A model generated the notes under the pieces. The model had not been told where the DNA came from. It saw only the letters and a program-made list of their open reading frames with translations, and ran no database searches. 20,289 bases of DNA from CAYYWP01 sp050176585 (GTDB lineage: Bacteria > Desulfobacterota > Binatia > HRBIN30 > CADEER01). The position numbers were made by a program, and so were the translations under genes. The stretch is taken from contig JBFXHX010000054.1 in the NCBI GenBank assembly GCA_050176585.1, positions 1 through 20,289 on the forward strand, in the 5' to 3' direction. Shown here in pieces: positions 14,209 through 20,289 of this stretch (position 1 is its first letter; each line of letters begins with the position of its first letter).

Positions 14209-14616
14209 ATGGGCGCCCGGTGCGCGCGCGCCGTCGCCTGCCTGCTGGCGCCGCTCTTCGTGAGCGCCTGTCCGGCCGCCGACGACGCCGAGCGCCAACG
14301 CGCCAGCGCTACCGCGATCGCCGCGTCACTCGTCGACGTGGACGCGACCGCGCTGGCACAACCCGCCGATCCGGATACGATCGCCGAGGTTCAGCGCCAG
14401 CTCGCGGCGCTCGGCGAATATCAGGGCGACATCAACGGCCGGCTCGACGCCGTGCTGGTCAACGCCATTCAAGCGTTCCAGCGCGGCGCGGGCCTGGCCG
14501 ACGACGGCCTGCTCACGGCGGAGACCCGGCGCCGCCTCGGCGAGGCGGCCGCGGCGCCCACCGGCGCGGCATCTTCAGCGGAGCGCGACCGGCCGTCGCG
14601 GGCGGCGCAGCGGTAA
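14209..14616 (+). CDS. Lipoprotein with peptidoglycan-binding domain
   Basis: The protein is 135 residues. An N-terminal signal (MGARCARAVACLLAPLFVSAC) ends in a VSAC lipobox, so Cys21 would be lipidated and the protein anchored in a membrane. Residues 55-112 form a PG_binding_1 domain (IAEVQRQLAALGEYQGDINGRLDAVLVNAIQAFQRGAGLADDGLLTAETRRRL), the three-helix fold that binds peptidoglycan. The Ala/Arg-rich tail looks disordered. It starts 11 bases after hisG and is likely co-transcribed, with no obvious functional link. It could help tether the envelope; no enzyme domain is present. Confidence 0.85.
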   Translation: MGARCARAVACLLAPLFVSACPAADDAERQRASATAIAASLVDVDATALAQPADPDTIAEVQRQLAALGEYQGDINGRLDAVLVNAIQAFQRGAGLADDGLLTAETRRRLGEAAAAPTGAASSAERDRPSRAAQR

Positions 14617-14625
14617 GCGGCGCGC

Positions 14626-15102
14626 TCAATCGCCGTCGAGCGGCTCGGCCTCCGCGGCGACGCTCACGACCGTCCACGTTCCCCCCGCGCGGCTGGAAGC
14701 GGTGGGCTCCCCTTCCGCGCGCGCGGTCAACAACCGGTCGAGATCGCGCGCGTCGATCGGCCCGATGAATTTGCGCACTCCGAAGTCCGCCAGGCTCGGC
14801 GCCACATTCACCCGACCGAAGGCGAGATACGCATTGCCCTTGAGGTAGTACAGGCGGACCTCATACGGCGCGAACGGCGGATCGATCTCGATCTCCTGTA
14901 CCTCCGCGTATTCGGGGAGCCCGTAGAGGCGGACCCACTCGCGGAGCTCATGGTTGCGCGCCATTTCCGCCGCGAGCGTCTTCGCGGAGAGCAGCACAGG
15001 CTCACCCACGTCGACCACGTTCGCGCGCTGGTCCGAGGCCTGCGCTACGGCTGTGCCGACCCCGGCCGCCATTGCCAACGCCACGAGCACCCATCGCCCC
15101 AT
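14626..15102 (-). CDS. Secreted protein of unknown function
   Basis: This 158-residue protein has a signal peptide (MGRWVLVALAMAAGVGTAVAQA, cleavage near residue 22). The body (about 38-115) is compact and well ordered: a helical LAAEMARNHELREWVRLYGLP, then beta-like EVQEIEIDPPFAPYEVRLYYLKGNAYLAFGRVNV, then GVRKFIGPI. The tail is low in complexity. There are no cysteines and no catalytic motif that I recognise. The start is ATG 15102, placed by AGGAGG (complement 15110-15115) seven bases upstream; a TTG at 15108 is too close to that site. It is convergent with the lipoprotein gene, 9 bases away. The 114 bases upstream contain no clear promoter. Confidence 0.75.
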   Translation of the reverse strand: MGRWVLVALAMAAGVGTAVAQASDQRANVVDVGEPVLLSAKTLAAEMARNHELREWVRLYGLPEYAEVQEIEIDPPFAPYEVRLYYLKGNAYLAFGRVNVAPSLADFGVRKFIGPIDARDLDRLLTARAEGEPTASSRAGGTWTVVSVAAEAEPLDGD

Positions 15103-15216
15103 CGCCAATCCTCCTCGGCCGCGGAAGCTACGGATAACACCGCATCACGTCAAGCCGTTTTGCCTTGTACGAACGATACTTACAGCTCGCATGTCGGGTG
15201 CCACATCACCGATGCT

Positions 15217-16392
15217 TCAAATCGCACCGACCGCCCGGAGCTGCGCGAGGTCGGCAGCGTCGAACCCGTACTCGGCGTAAACAGCCTCCGTATCCGCTCC
15301 CTTCGCGGGCGGCACCCGCGCGATCGCGGCGGGGCTGGCGCTCAGCTTCACCGGCGCGCCGGTGGTCTTGAACACGCCGAGCGAGGGATGCGGCAGCTCG
15401 ACGTACATGTCGCGCGCCAGCACCTGCGGGTCGCGAAACACCTCCGCCACGTTTTGGATCAGCCCGCTCGGCACGCCGGCGTCGTTGAGCGCATCCACCC
15501 ACGCGGCGGCGTCGCGCGTGACGAGGTAAGCCTCGAGCGCCGCGGTCAGGTCGGCCCGGTGGACGATGCGCGCGTCGGGCGTGGCGAAACGCGCGTCTTC
15601 CACCAGCTGCGGCGCGCCGATCGCGTCGCAGAGCGCTTGCCATTGGCGCGCGTTGGCGCACGCGATGTTGAACGCGCGGTCGCGGGCCCGATGCGCGCCG
15701 TACGGCGCCGTCAACGGGTGGTGATTGCCGGCGACGTCCGGAGGTCTCCCGGTGGCGAAATAGATGCCGGCGCTCCAGCTGAGCACGCCGACGGCCGCCT
15801 CGAGCAGCGACGTGTTCACCACCTGCCCTGCCCCGGTACGCTCGCGGTGATACAGTGCCGTCGCGATACCCTGGGCGGCGAACAGGCCGGCGAGAATGTC
15901 GGCGATCGCGATGCCGACGCGGGTGGGTTCGTGCGTGCCCGTGATGCTCATCAGGCCCGACCTGCCCTGCGCGATCTGATCAAAACCCGGCCGCTCCGCT
16001 TCGGGCCCATCGGCCCCGAAGCCGGAAATCCCGCAGTAGATCAAGCGCGGGTTGTGACGGCAGAGCGCGGCGGCGCCGAGGCCGAGCGCCGGCATCACCG
16101 ATGGCCGGAAGTTCTCGACCACGACGTCGGCGCGTTCGGCCAGGCGCAGAAATGCCGCACGTCCCGCCGCATGGTGCAGGTCGAGCGTGGCGCTCCGCTT
16201 GTTGCGGTTCACCGACAGAAAGAAATAGCGCGCGGCCTCGCCGTGTTCCGCGAACTCGCGGCCGCCCTGGGGCGGCTCGAGCTTCACGACATCGGCGCCC
16301 ATGTCCGCGAGCAGCATCGTGCAGTAGGGACCGGCGAGATAGCGCGTGAGGTCGAGCACGCGCACGCCGTCAAGCGCGGCCGGCGCAATCAC
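15217..16392 (-). CDS. CaiB/BaiF family III CoA-transferase
   Basis: Family III CoA-transferases move CoA between carboxylic acids through an aspartyl-CoA anhydride. The 391-residue protein has the family opening LDGVRVLDLTRYLAGPYCTMLLADMGADVVKLEPP (7-41), RNKRSATLDL (63-72), VVENFRPSVM (91-100), YCGISGFG (119-126) and the GFDQIAQGRSGLMSITG block (136-152), where D138 aligns with the catalytic Asp of formyl-CoA transferase. Substrates cannot be told from sequence; carnitine, bile acid, oxalate and aromatic acid enzymes all share this fold. The start GTG 16392 matches the family N-terminus; a TTG at 16416 overlapping the upstream stop is possible. It follows the hydratase-like gene by 20 bases and is surely co-transcribed with it. 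Confidence 0.93.
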   Translation of the reverse strand: MIAPAALDGVRVLDLTRYLAGPYCTMLLADMGADVVKLEPPQGGREFAEHGEAARYFFLSVNRNKRSATLDLHHAAGRAAFLRLAERADVVVENFRPSVMPALGLGAAALCRHNPRLIYCGISGFGADGPEAERPGFDQIAQGRSGLMSITGTHEPTRVGIAIADILAGLFAAQGIATALYHRERTGAGQVVNTSLLEAAVGVLSWSAGIYFATGRPPDVAGNHHPLTAPYGAHRARDRAFNIACANARQWQALCDAIGAPQLVEDARFATPDARIVHRADLTAALEAYLVTRDAAAWVDALNDAGVPSGLIQNVAEVFRDPQVLARDMYVELPHPSLGVFKTTGAPVKLSASPAAIARVPPAKGADTEAVYAEYGFDAADLAQLRAVGAI

Positions 16393-16412
16393 GGCGTGCC
16401 CATCGCGGACGG

Positions 16413-17210
16413 TCAACGGCCGTGGAACCGCGGCCGGCGCTTTTCCAGAAACGCGGCGACCCCCTCCTGGTAATCGGCGCTGTCGAAGCAACGGCGCATC
16501 GCCGCGCGTACTTCCTCGATGTTGCGGGCCGCGGGCGCGCGCAGGCAATCTTGGATGGCGCGCTTGTGTGCCGCCAGCGTAAGCGGCGCGCCTTCCGCCA
16601 TGGCCAGCGCATAGTCGCGAGTTGCTGCTTCGAGCTCGGCCGCCGGCACGACGCGGTTTACGAGCCCGATCGCGAGCGCCTCCGCGGCGTCCAGCGCGCG
16701 CGCGGAGAGCAGGATGTCCGCCGCGGCGGTCGGCCCGACGACGTGGACGAGCCGCTCCATGCTCTCGAGCGGATACGACAGCCCGAGGCGGGCCGCCGGC
16801 ACAGAGAAGCGCGCGTGGTCCGCCGCGAAACGGAGATCACAGGCGAGTGCCACGGCGACCCCGCCACCGAAACACAACCCGTTGACCATCGCGATCACCG
16901 GCTGCGCGAGCGCACCGAGAGCGCTCCAGGCGCGCGCCGAGCGCGCGTCGTACTCGGCGGTGGCTCGCGCGTCGGCGCGCAGGGCGCGGAACTCGCCGAT
17001 GTCCGCGCCGCTGATGAAGGCCCGCTCGCCGGCGCCGCGCACGATCACCACGCGCACCTCGGCATCCCCTGCCAGCGCTGCTGCCGCTTCCGCCAAGCCG
17101 CCCCACACGGCGGCGTTCAGCGCGTTGTGGGCTGCGGGGCGGTTGACGATGATCCACGCCAGCGGCGGCTCACGTCGTACGATCAGATCGCCGGGCCCCG
17201 CAGCCGTCAT
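16413..17210 (-). CDS. Enoyl-CoA hydratase/isomerase family protein lacking both hydratase glutamates
   Basis: A 265-residue crotonase-fold protein. The acyl-CoA contacts are present: NRPAAHNALN (23-32), AFISGADIGEF (64-74, oxyanion hole) and NGLCFGGGVAVALACDLRFA (110-129). In true enoyl-CoA hydratases Glu follows GGGx and a second Glu follows Pro in FGxPE; here these positions are A119 (GGGVAV) and A139 (FSVPAARLGL). Hydration by the standard mechanism is therefore unlikely, though the fold also does isomerisation, decarboxylation and thioester hydrolysis with other residues. It is the first gene of a pair with the CaiB-type transferase, so the substrate is presumably the CoA ester made or consumed by that enzyme. 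ATG 17210 has no Shine-Dalgarno site. Confidence 0.92.
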   Translation of the reverse strand: MTAAGPGDLIVRREPPLAWIIVNRPAAHNALNAAVWGGLAEAAAALAGDAEVRVVIVRGAGERAFISGADIGEFRALRADARATAEYDARSARAWSALGALAQPVIAMVNGLCFGGGVAVALACDLRFAADHARFSVPAARLGLSYPLESMERLVHVVGPTAAADILLSARALDAAEALAIGLVNRVVPAAELEAATRDYALAMAEGAPLTLAAHKRAIQDCLRAPAARNIEEVRAAMRRCFDSADYQEGVAAFLEKRRPRFHGR

Positions 17211-17220
17211 CGCGCGGGGG

Positions 17221-17249
17221 AATCAACCAGTTTGCCCCCGGCATGACAA
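17221..17249 (-). promoter_or_regulatory. Weak promoter candidate for the hydratase/CoA-transferase pair
   Basis: On the minus strand TTGTCA (complement 17244-17249) is followed after 17 bases by TTGATT (17221-17226). Transcription would begin about 4 bases before the ATG. Six-base arms CGGGGG (17215-17220) and CCCCCG (17235-17240) flank the -10. The -10 match is poor. Confidence 0.25.
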
Positions 17250-17309
17250 GGCGGTACGAATTGCGCGCGGGTGCGCATTACCGTAGACCTCGCCTGGCGG
17301 TGTGAGCAC

Positions 17310-18059
17310 ATGCGGCGACGTAAGCGCGGCGAGGTTCCCGGCGGCCAACGACCCCAAACCGACACGTTCCAGTATCGGCCGTTTCGCGGGCTCCCGCCGC
17401 GAAGCGCGGCGGCGGCGCCTCCCGCCCCCAACCCGCCGCAGCCCTCCAAGGCCGCGCTTCCGCCGGTCGAGCGCGATGACGCCCTCTTCTTGCGCGAAGT
17501 GGCCGACGTGCGGCCGCTGTCGTCGGCGCGCAAGCAGCGCGTCGCGCCCGCGCCGCCTGCGGCGACGCCGCGCGCCGTGACCGATCCCGACGCGGAGGCC
17601 TTGGCCGAGCTGTCGGATCTAGTCGCGGGCGCAGCGGAGTTCGACATCGCCAACAGCGTCGAGTTCGTGGAGGGCGCGGTAGCGGGTCTCGATCCCCGGC
17701 TGGTGCGGCGGCTGCGGGCGGGCGATTTCGCCTACCAGGCGCACATCGACCTGCACGGGTTGACCGCGGAAGAGGCGCGCGCGACCGTCGACCGGTTTCT
17801 CTCGGATGCCTATCGAAAGGGACATCGCTGCGTGTTGATCATCCACGGCCGCGGTCTCAATTCGAAGGATCAGGTGCCGGTCCTCAAATCGCGATTGGCG
17901 GGCTGGCTGACGCGCGGCACCTGGGCACGCTGTGTGCTCTCGTTCACCAGCGCTCGTCCGTGCGACGGAGGCGCCGGGGCGTTGTACGTGTTGCTCCGCC
18001 GCCAGCGGCAGACCGGCGCGCGGAAACCGATTCACGTCACCCACGGCGCGAAGTGGTGA
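17310..18059 (+). CDS. Smr-domain protein (SmrA/YdaL-like DNA endonuclease)
   Basis: The 249-residue protein has a low-complexity, Pro/Ala/Arg-rich N-terminus (1-55). Next is the DDALFLREVADVRPL segment (56-70) typical of free-standing Smr proteins, then a C-terminal Smr domain (about 142-232). The Smr motifs are IDLHGLTAEEA (146-156), IIHGRGLNS (177-185) and GGAGALYVLLRR (220-231). Smr domains of MutS2 and SmrA nick DNA, and some act on mRNA of collided ribosomes, through the DxH and HGxG motifs. ATG 17310 is chosen because the downstream part fits the family; a GTG at 17271 would add 13 residues. It is divergent from the hydratase gene. Confidence 0.9.
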   Translation: MRRRKRGEVPGGQRPQTDTFQYRPFRGLPPRSAAAAPPAPNPPQPSKAALPPVERDDALFLREVADVRPLSSARKQRVAPAPPAATPRAVTDPDAEALAELSDLVAGAAEFDIANSVEFVEGAVAGLDPRLVRRLRAGDFAYQAHIDLHGLTAEEARATVDRFLSDAYRKGHRCVLIIHGRGLNSKDQVPVLKSRLAGWLTRGTWARCVLSFTSARPCDGGAGALYVLLRRQRQTGARKPIHVTHGAKW

Positions 18060-18164
18060 GGCCGAGACCACGAGTCGCCGGCCCGGCGGCGCGCTCTACG
18101 CCTGCAGTAGTCGCGCGCCACCCGCGGCCCGCATCGTCGCCGGCGAATCCTGTCGGACACGTCG

Positions 18165-19997
18165 ATGAACGATGAGTCCGCTCGCGCCGATGCGCCGAGC
18201 CAGCCGCCCGCGTACGAGCTCGCAGGTGCCCGCGCGGAACCCGACCTGGTGTGGGATCCGGGTCCCCCGCTCGAAATGGCTCGGCCGGCGCGGGCAGCCG
18301 ACGGCGGCATCGCGGCCGCGGCGGCGGTCGCAATCGTCGCCACCGCGTGGGCGGTGCTCCAGCTCTCCGCGCTGGGGCGCACGCCGTTCCATACTCACGG
18401 CGAGCCGCGCGAAGCCGTCGTCATTCAGGACCTCGTGCAGCACGGCCGGTGGATCCTGCCGCGGCGCAACGCGGTGTCGCTGCCGCGCAAGCCGCCTTTG
18501 TACTATTGGCTCGGCGGCATCGCCGCTCACCTGCGCGGTCGCGTCGACGAGCTGAGCGCGCGGCTGCCTTCGGCGGTCCTCAGCGGCATCGCCGCGCTGC
18601 TGCTCACGGTCGTCGTCGCCCGCGCGGGCACGCCCCGCGCCGGCGCCGCGGCCGGACTCGTGTTGCTCACCAGCTTGGAATGGGCACGGGCGGCCACCGC
18701 GGCCCGCGTGGACATGACCTTGGCCTTTGGCTTGCTTTTGGTGTTCGCGGCCCTGCTGCGGCTCCGGCAGGGCGGCGCTTGGGGATGGATCGGCCTGCTC
18801 TATGTCGGCGCGACCTGGGCCACGCTCGCCAAAGGCATCCCGGGGTTGGCGATTCCCGCGCTGCAGATCGCGTTCCTGTGCGCGGTCGATCGCAGCACCG
18901 CGTTCTTGCGCACCATTCGCCCGCTGCGCGGGCTAGCGGTCGTGCTCGTGATCGTCGGCGCCTGGTACGCGGCCGCCGCCGCACAAGGAGGCCGCGCTTT
19001 CATCGACATCGCGGTTCGCGAAAACCTGATGCGCATCGCGAGTGCCGACGCCTCCCTCCTCGGTCACCGCCACGGCGCCGCGTATCTGGTCGGGGCGCTC
19101 CTTCTCGGGCTGCTGCCCTGGACCGCGCTGCTTCCGAGCGTCGCGCGCGCTCTCTGGCGCGACCGCACCGCGGCGGACCAGCGGGATCCGCGGCTGTTCG
19201 CCGTGGTCTGGATCGTTGCAGTACTGCTGCCGCACGCGCTCGCGAGCAGCAAGCGCGGCGTGTATCTCCTGCCGCTATATCCCGCCGTCGCGCTGCTGAT
19301 CGGTTGGTGGGCCGATCGCGCCATGGCCGGCGCGCTCTCCGGCGCGCGCCTGCGGGCCGTGTCGGCTTGGCTTTTGTGGTCGGGGGCCCTGCTCCTGTCG
19401 GTCCTCGCGCTGTCGGTGCTGGCACAGCTAGCGGGATTACCGCTGCTCGATCCGGTGCGCGCCTTCGCGCGCGGCCGCGGCGCTGCGCACATCGACGCCA
19501 TCATCACGGCCGCGGCGGGCGCGCGGGGCTGCCAGCTGAGCGCGGCGCTCGGGGCTGCCGCGGCCCTGGCCGTCGTTGGGGCGCTCGGGGCCCGGGCGCG
19601 GCGGGCGACCGGTTGGCTCATCGGCGTGTTCGGTTGCACGGCGGCGTTGATCCTCGCCGTCAGGCTCGTGATTCTGCCCGCGATCGCCACGGCGGACACG
19701 CGGCGCTCGTTCGCTGAGGCGCTGCGCGCGGCAGTGCGTGATCCGGCGGTCGTGCACACCGCTCCGCAAGTGGACTATGGCCTGCTGTTCTACTGGGGCG
19801 GCGAGATGCCGACCTACGATCCGACCAGCGCTGGCGAGGGCCCCGCATACCTCGTGATGCCCGAGTCCGCCTGGCAGCGTGCGCAACCGCCGCTCAGCGA
19901 GCGTTTCGCGCGCATCCCATCGCTGCGCGTGCCCCGAACGCACGACGGAGCGCACCCGGTGGCGCTGGAGCGCCGCTTGGCCCCGAACGCGAATTGA
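18165..19997 (+). CDS. ArnT/PMT-type (GT83-like) membrane glycosyltransferase
   Basis: This 610-residue integral membrane protein follows the ArnT and protein mannosyltransferase plan. It has a first helix at about 48-68, then a periplasmic loop with HGEPREAVVIQDLVQHGRWILPR (78-100) and LPRKPPLYYWLGG (106-118). About eleven further hydrophobic segments follow, to about residue 510, and a soluble C-terminal periplasmic part. The acidic residue of the first loop and the KPPLYYW motif are where ArnT holds its lipid-phosphate sugar donor. Such enzymes move a sugar from an undecaprenyl or dolichyl phosphate carrier to lipid A, a protein or another lipid; the acceptor is unknown. The N-terminal 40 residues are polar and Pro-rich. 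No Shine-Dalgarno site is seen. Its stop overlaps the tRNA promoter. Confidence 0.88.
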   Translation: MNDESARADAPSQPPAYELAGARAEPDLVWDPGPPLEMARPARAADGGIAAAAAVAIVATAWAVLQLSALGRTPFHTHGEPREAVVIQDLVQHGRWILPRRNAVSLPRKPPLYYWLGGIAAHLRGRVDELSARLPSAVLSGIAALLLTVVVARAGTPRAGAAAGLVLLTSLEWARAATAARVDMTLAFGLLLVFAALLRLRQGGAWGWIGLLYVGATWATLAKGIPGLAIPALQIAFLCAVDRSTAFLRTIRPLRGLAVVLVIVGAWYAAAAAQGGRAFIDIAVRENLMRIASADASLLGHRHGAAYLVGALLLGLLPWTALLPSVARALWRDRTAADQRDPRLFAVVWIVAVLLPHALASSKRGVYLLPLYPAVALLIGWWADRAMAGALSGARLRAVSAWLLWSGALLLSVLALSVLAQLAGLPLLDPVRAFARGRGAAHIDAIITAAAGARGCQLSAALGAAAALAVVGALGARARRATGWLIGVFGCTAALILAVRLVILPAIATADTRRSFAEALRAAVRDPAVVHTAPQVDYGLLFYWGGEMPTYDPTSAGEGPAYLVMPESAWQRAQPPLSERFARIPSLRVPRTHDGAHPVALERRLAPNAN

Positions 19998-20022
19998 CAT
20001 CGCCACCCCCCTCGCTTAGGGT
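19994..20022 (+). promoter_or_regulatory. Sigma-70 promoter of tRNA-Gly
   Basis: A perfect TTGACA (19994-19999) is followed by a 17-base spacer and TAGGGT (20017-20022), then a GC-rich discriminator (CGCGCAGCCC), as is common at stringently controlled stable-RNA promoters. Transcription would begin near 20029, about 16 bases ahead of the mature tRNA. The -35 includes the TGA stop of the glycosyltransferase gene. Confidence 0.7.
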
Positions 20023-20044
20023 CGCGCAGCCCCAAACGCCATCA

Positions 20045-20116
<72 letters not shown>

Positions 20117-20122
20117 CTCTCC

Positions 20123-20149
20123 GAAAGCCCTTGTGCCCCAAGGGCTTTC
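20123..20149. terminator. Strong hairpin terminator after tRNA-Gly, probably bidirectional
   Basis: A perfect 10-base stem GAAAGCCCTT (20123-20132) and AAGGGCTTTC (20140-20149) encloses a 7-base loop. The A/T-containing ends of both arms and the T-rich bases after it (TCATTCTC) fit a Rho-independent terminator. Because the stem is symmetric it could also serve the minus-strand gene ending at 20181. Confidence 0.75.
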
Positions 20150-20180
20150 TCATTCTCAGGGCTCGCCGGTTCTGGACGGG

Positions 20181-20289
20181 TCAGGGGAAGGTTCCCGGTG
20201 GGTTCCCGCTTTCGCTTTCTTCTCGCTCGCGGCTTAGCTCATCCAGTTCGTCCGCCACGGCCGTGATTCCGCCGTAGCGCGTCCCGATC
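20181..20289 (-). CDS. C-terminal end of an unidentified protein, possibly a tRNA-adjacent integrase (partial)
   Basis: On the minus strand one frame is open from the right edge to a TGA at 20181-20183, encoding 35 residues: IGTRYGGITAVADELDELSR, then a charged tail. A short helix followed by a polar tail would suit the end of a tyrosine recombinase, whose genes often end just beside the tRNA they use as attachment site, and RYGG recalls the region after the catalytic tyrosine. This is weak. With only 35 residues and no catalytic motif for certain, the family cannot be established, and the stretch might be non-coding. Confidence 0.35.
   Translation of the reverse strand, partial: IGTRYGGITAVADELDELSREREESESGNPPGTFP

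Noticed and set aside
14950..16473. A 507-codon plus-strand open frame opposite the CoA-transferase
   Set aside because: Composition is that of a reverse-frame shadow and the minus-strand frame has full family motifs.
18060..18164. GC-rich hairpin (CGCCGGCCCGGCG) between the Smr gene and the glycosyltransferase as a terminator
   Set aside because: No T-tract follows and such short GC palindromes are frequent in this composition.
18251..19717. A 488-codon second plus-strand frame inside the glycosyltransferase gene
   Set aside because: Extremely Arg-rich and without hydrophobic organisation, while the other frame has clear membrane helices and ArnT motifs.

Overview
The window is GC-rich chromosomal DNA from a Gram-negative bacterium. 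Evidence for this is an lpxD gene (lipid A synthesis), a lipobox lipoprotein and a type IV prepilin. Long-form HisG, the EF-P loop type and the mix of complex I, CaiB and enoyl-CoA hydratase genes suggest a deltaproteobacterial-type or related lineage (Myxococcota, Desulfobacterota, Binatota, Methylomirabilota). That placement is inference only. Most genes are housekeeping. I found no phage block, CRISPR array, toxin-antitoxin pair or defence island, and nothing I would call a new multi-gene system.

Layout. At 1-166 is the end of an insertion sequence: the start of a transposase on the minus strand plus two tandem copies of a terminal repeat. At 217-597 is a small two-helix membrane protein. 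At 594-4330 (minus strand) a compact operon runs nuoB-nuoF-nuoG-cold-shock-like OB protein, with a recognisable promoter upstream of nuoB; nuoE and the other complex I genes are absent here. Divergent from it are a small cupin (4436-4756) and efp (4869-5435), whose product lacks the usual modifiable lysine. A type IV pilin-like gene (5458-5850, minus) has a sigma-54-like site. The pair slt-pgsA (6010-7263, minus) is divergent from nadB (7360-9015, plus).

At 9023-13171 (minus strand) is a lipid and translation cluster read lpxD-yceD-rpmF-fabG-acpP-glyA. It looks like the common rpmF/fab/acpP cluster from which plsX, fabH, fabD and fabF are missing. LpxD uses an acyl-ACP donor, so lpxD and acpP are functionally linked. 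On the plus strand follow hisG (long form) and a small peptidoglycan-binding lipoprotein (13325-14616). On the minus strand follow a secreted protein of unknown function (14626-15102) and an acyl-CoA pair: an enoyl-CoA hydratase-fold protein and a family III CoA-transferase (15217-17210). On the plus strand are an Smr-domain protein (17310-18059) and an ArnT/PMT-type membrane glycosyltransferase (18165-19997).

The window ends with a tRNA-Gly(CCC) gene that has a clear promoter and a strong terminator hairpin. Behind it is the last 35 codons of a minus-strand gene running toward the tRNA, a geometry that would suit an integrase in a tRNA-borne element. Both window edges may therefore hold mobile DNA.

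Genes with good Shine-Dalgarno sites (cupin, efp, acpP, rpmF, lpxD, the secreted protein) coexist with many that have none. Several of the latter have promoter-like sequences placed so close to the start codon that leaderless transcription is possible.
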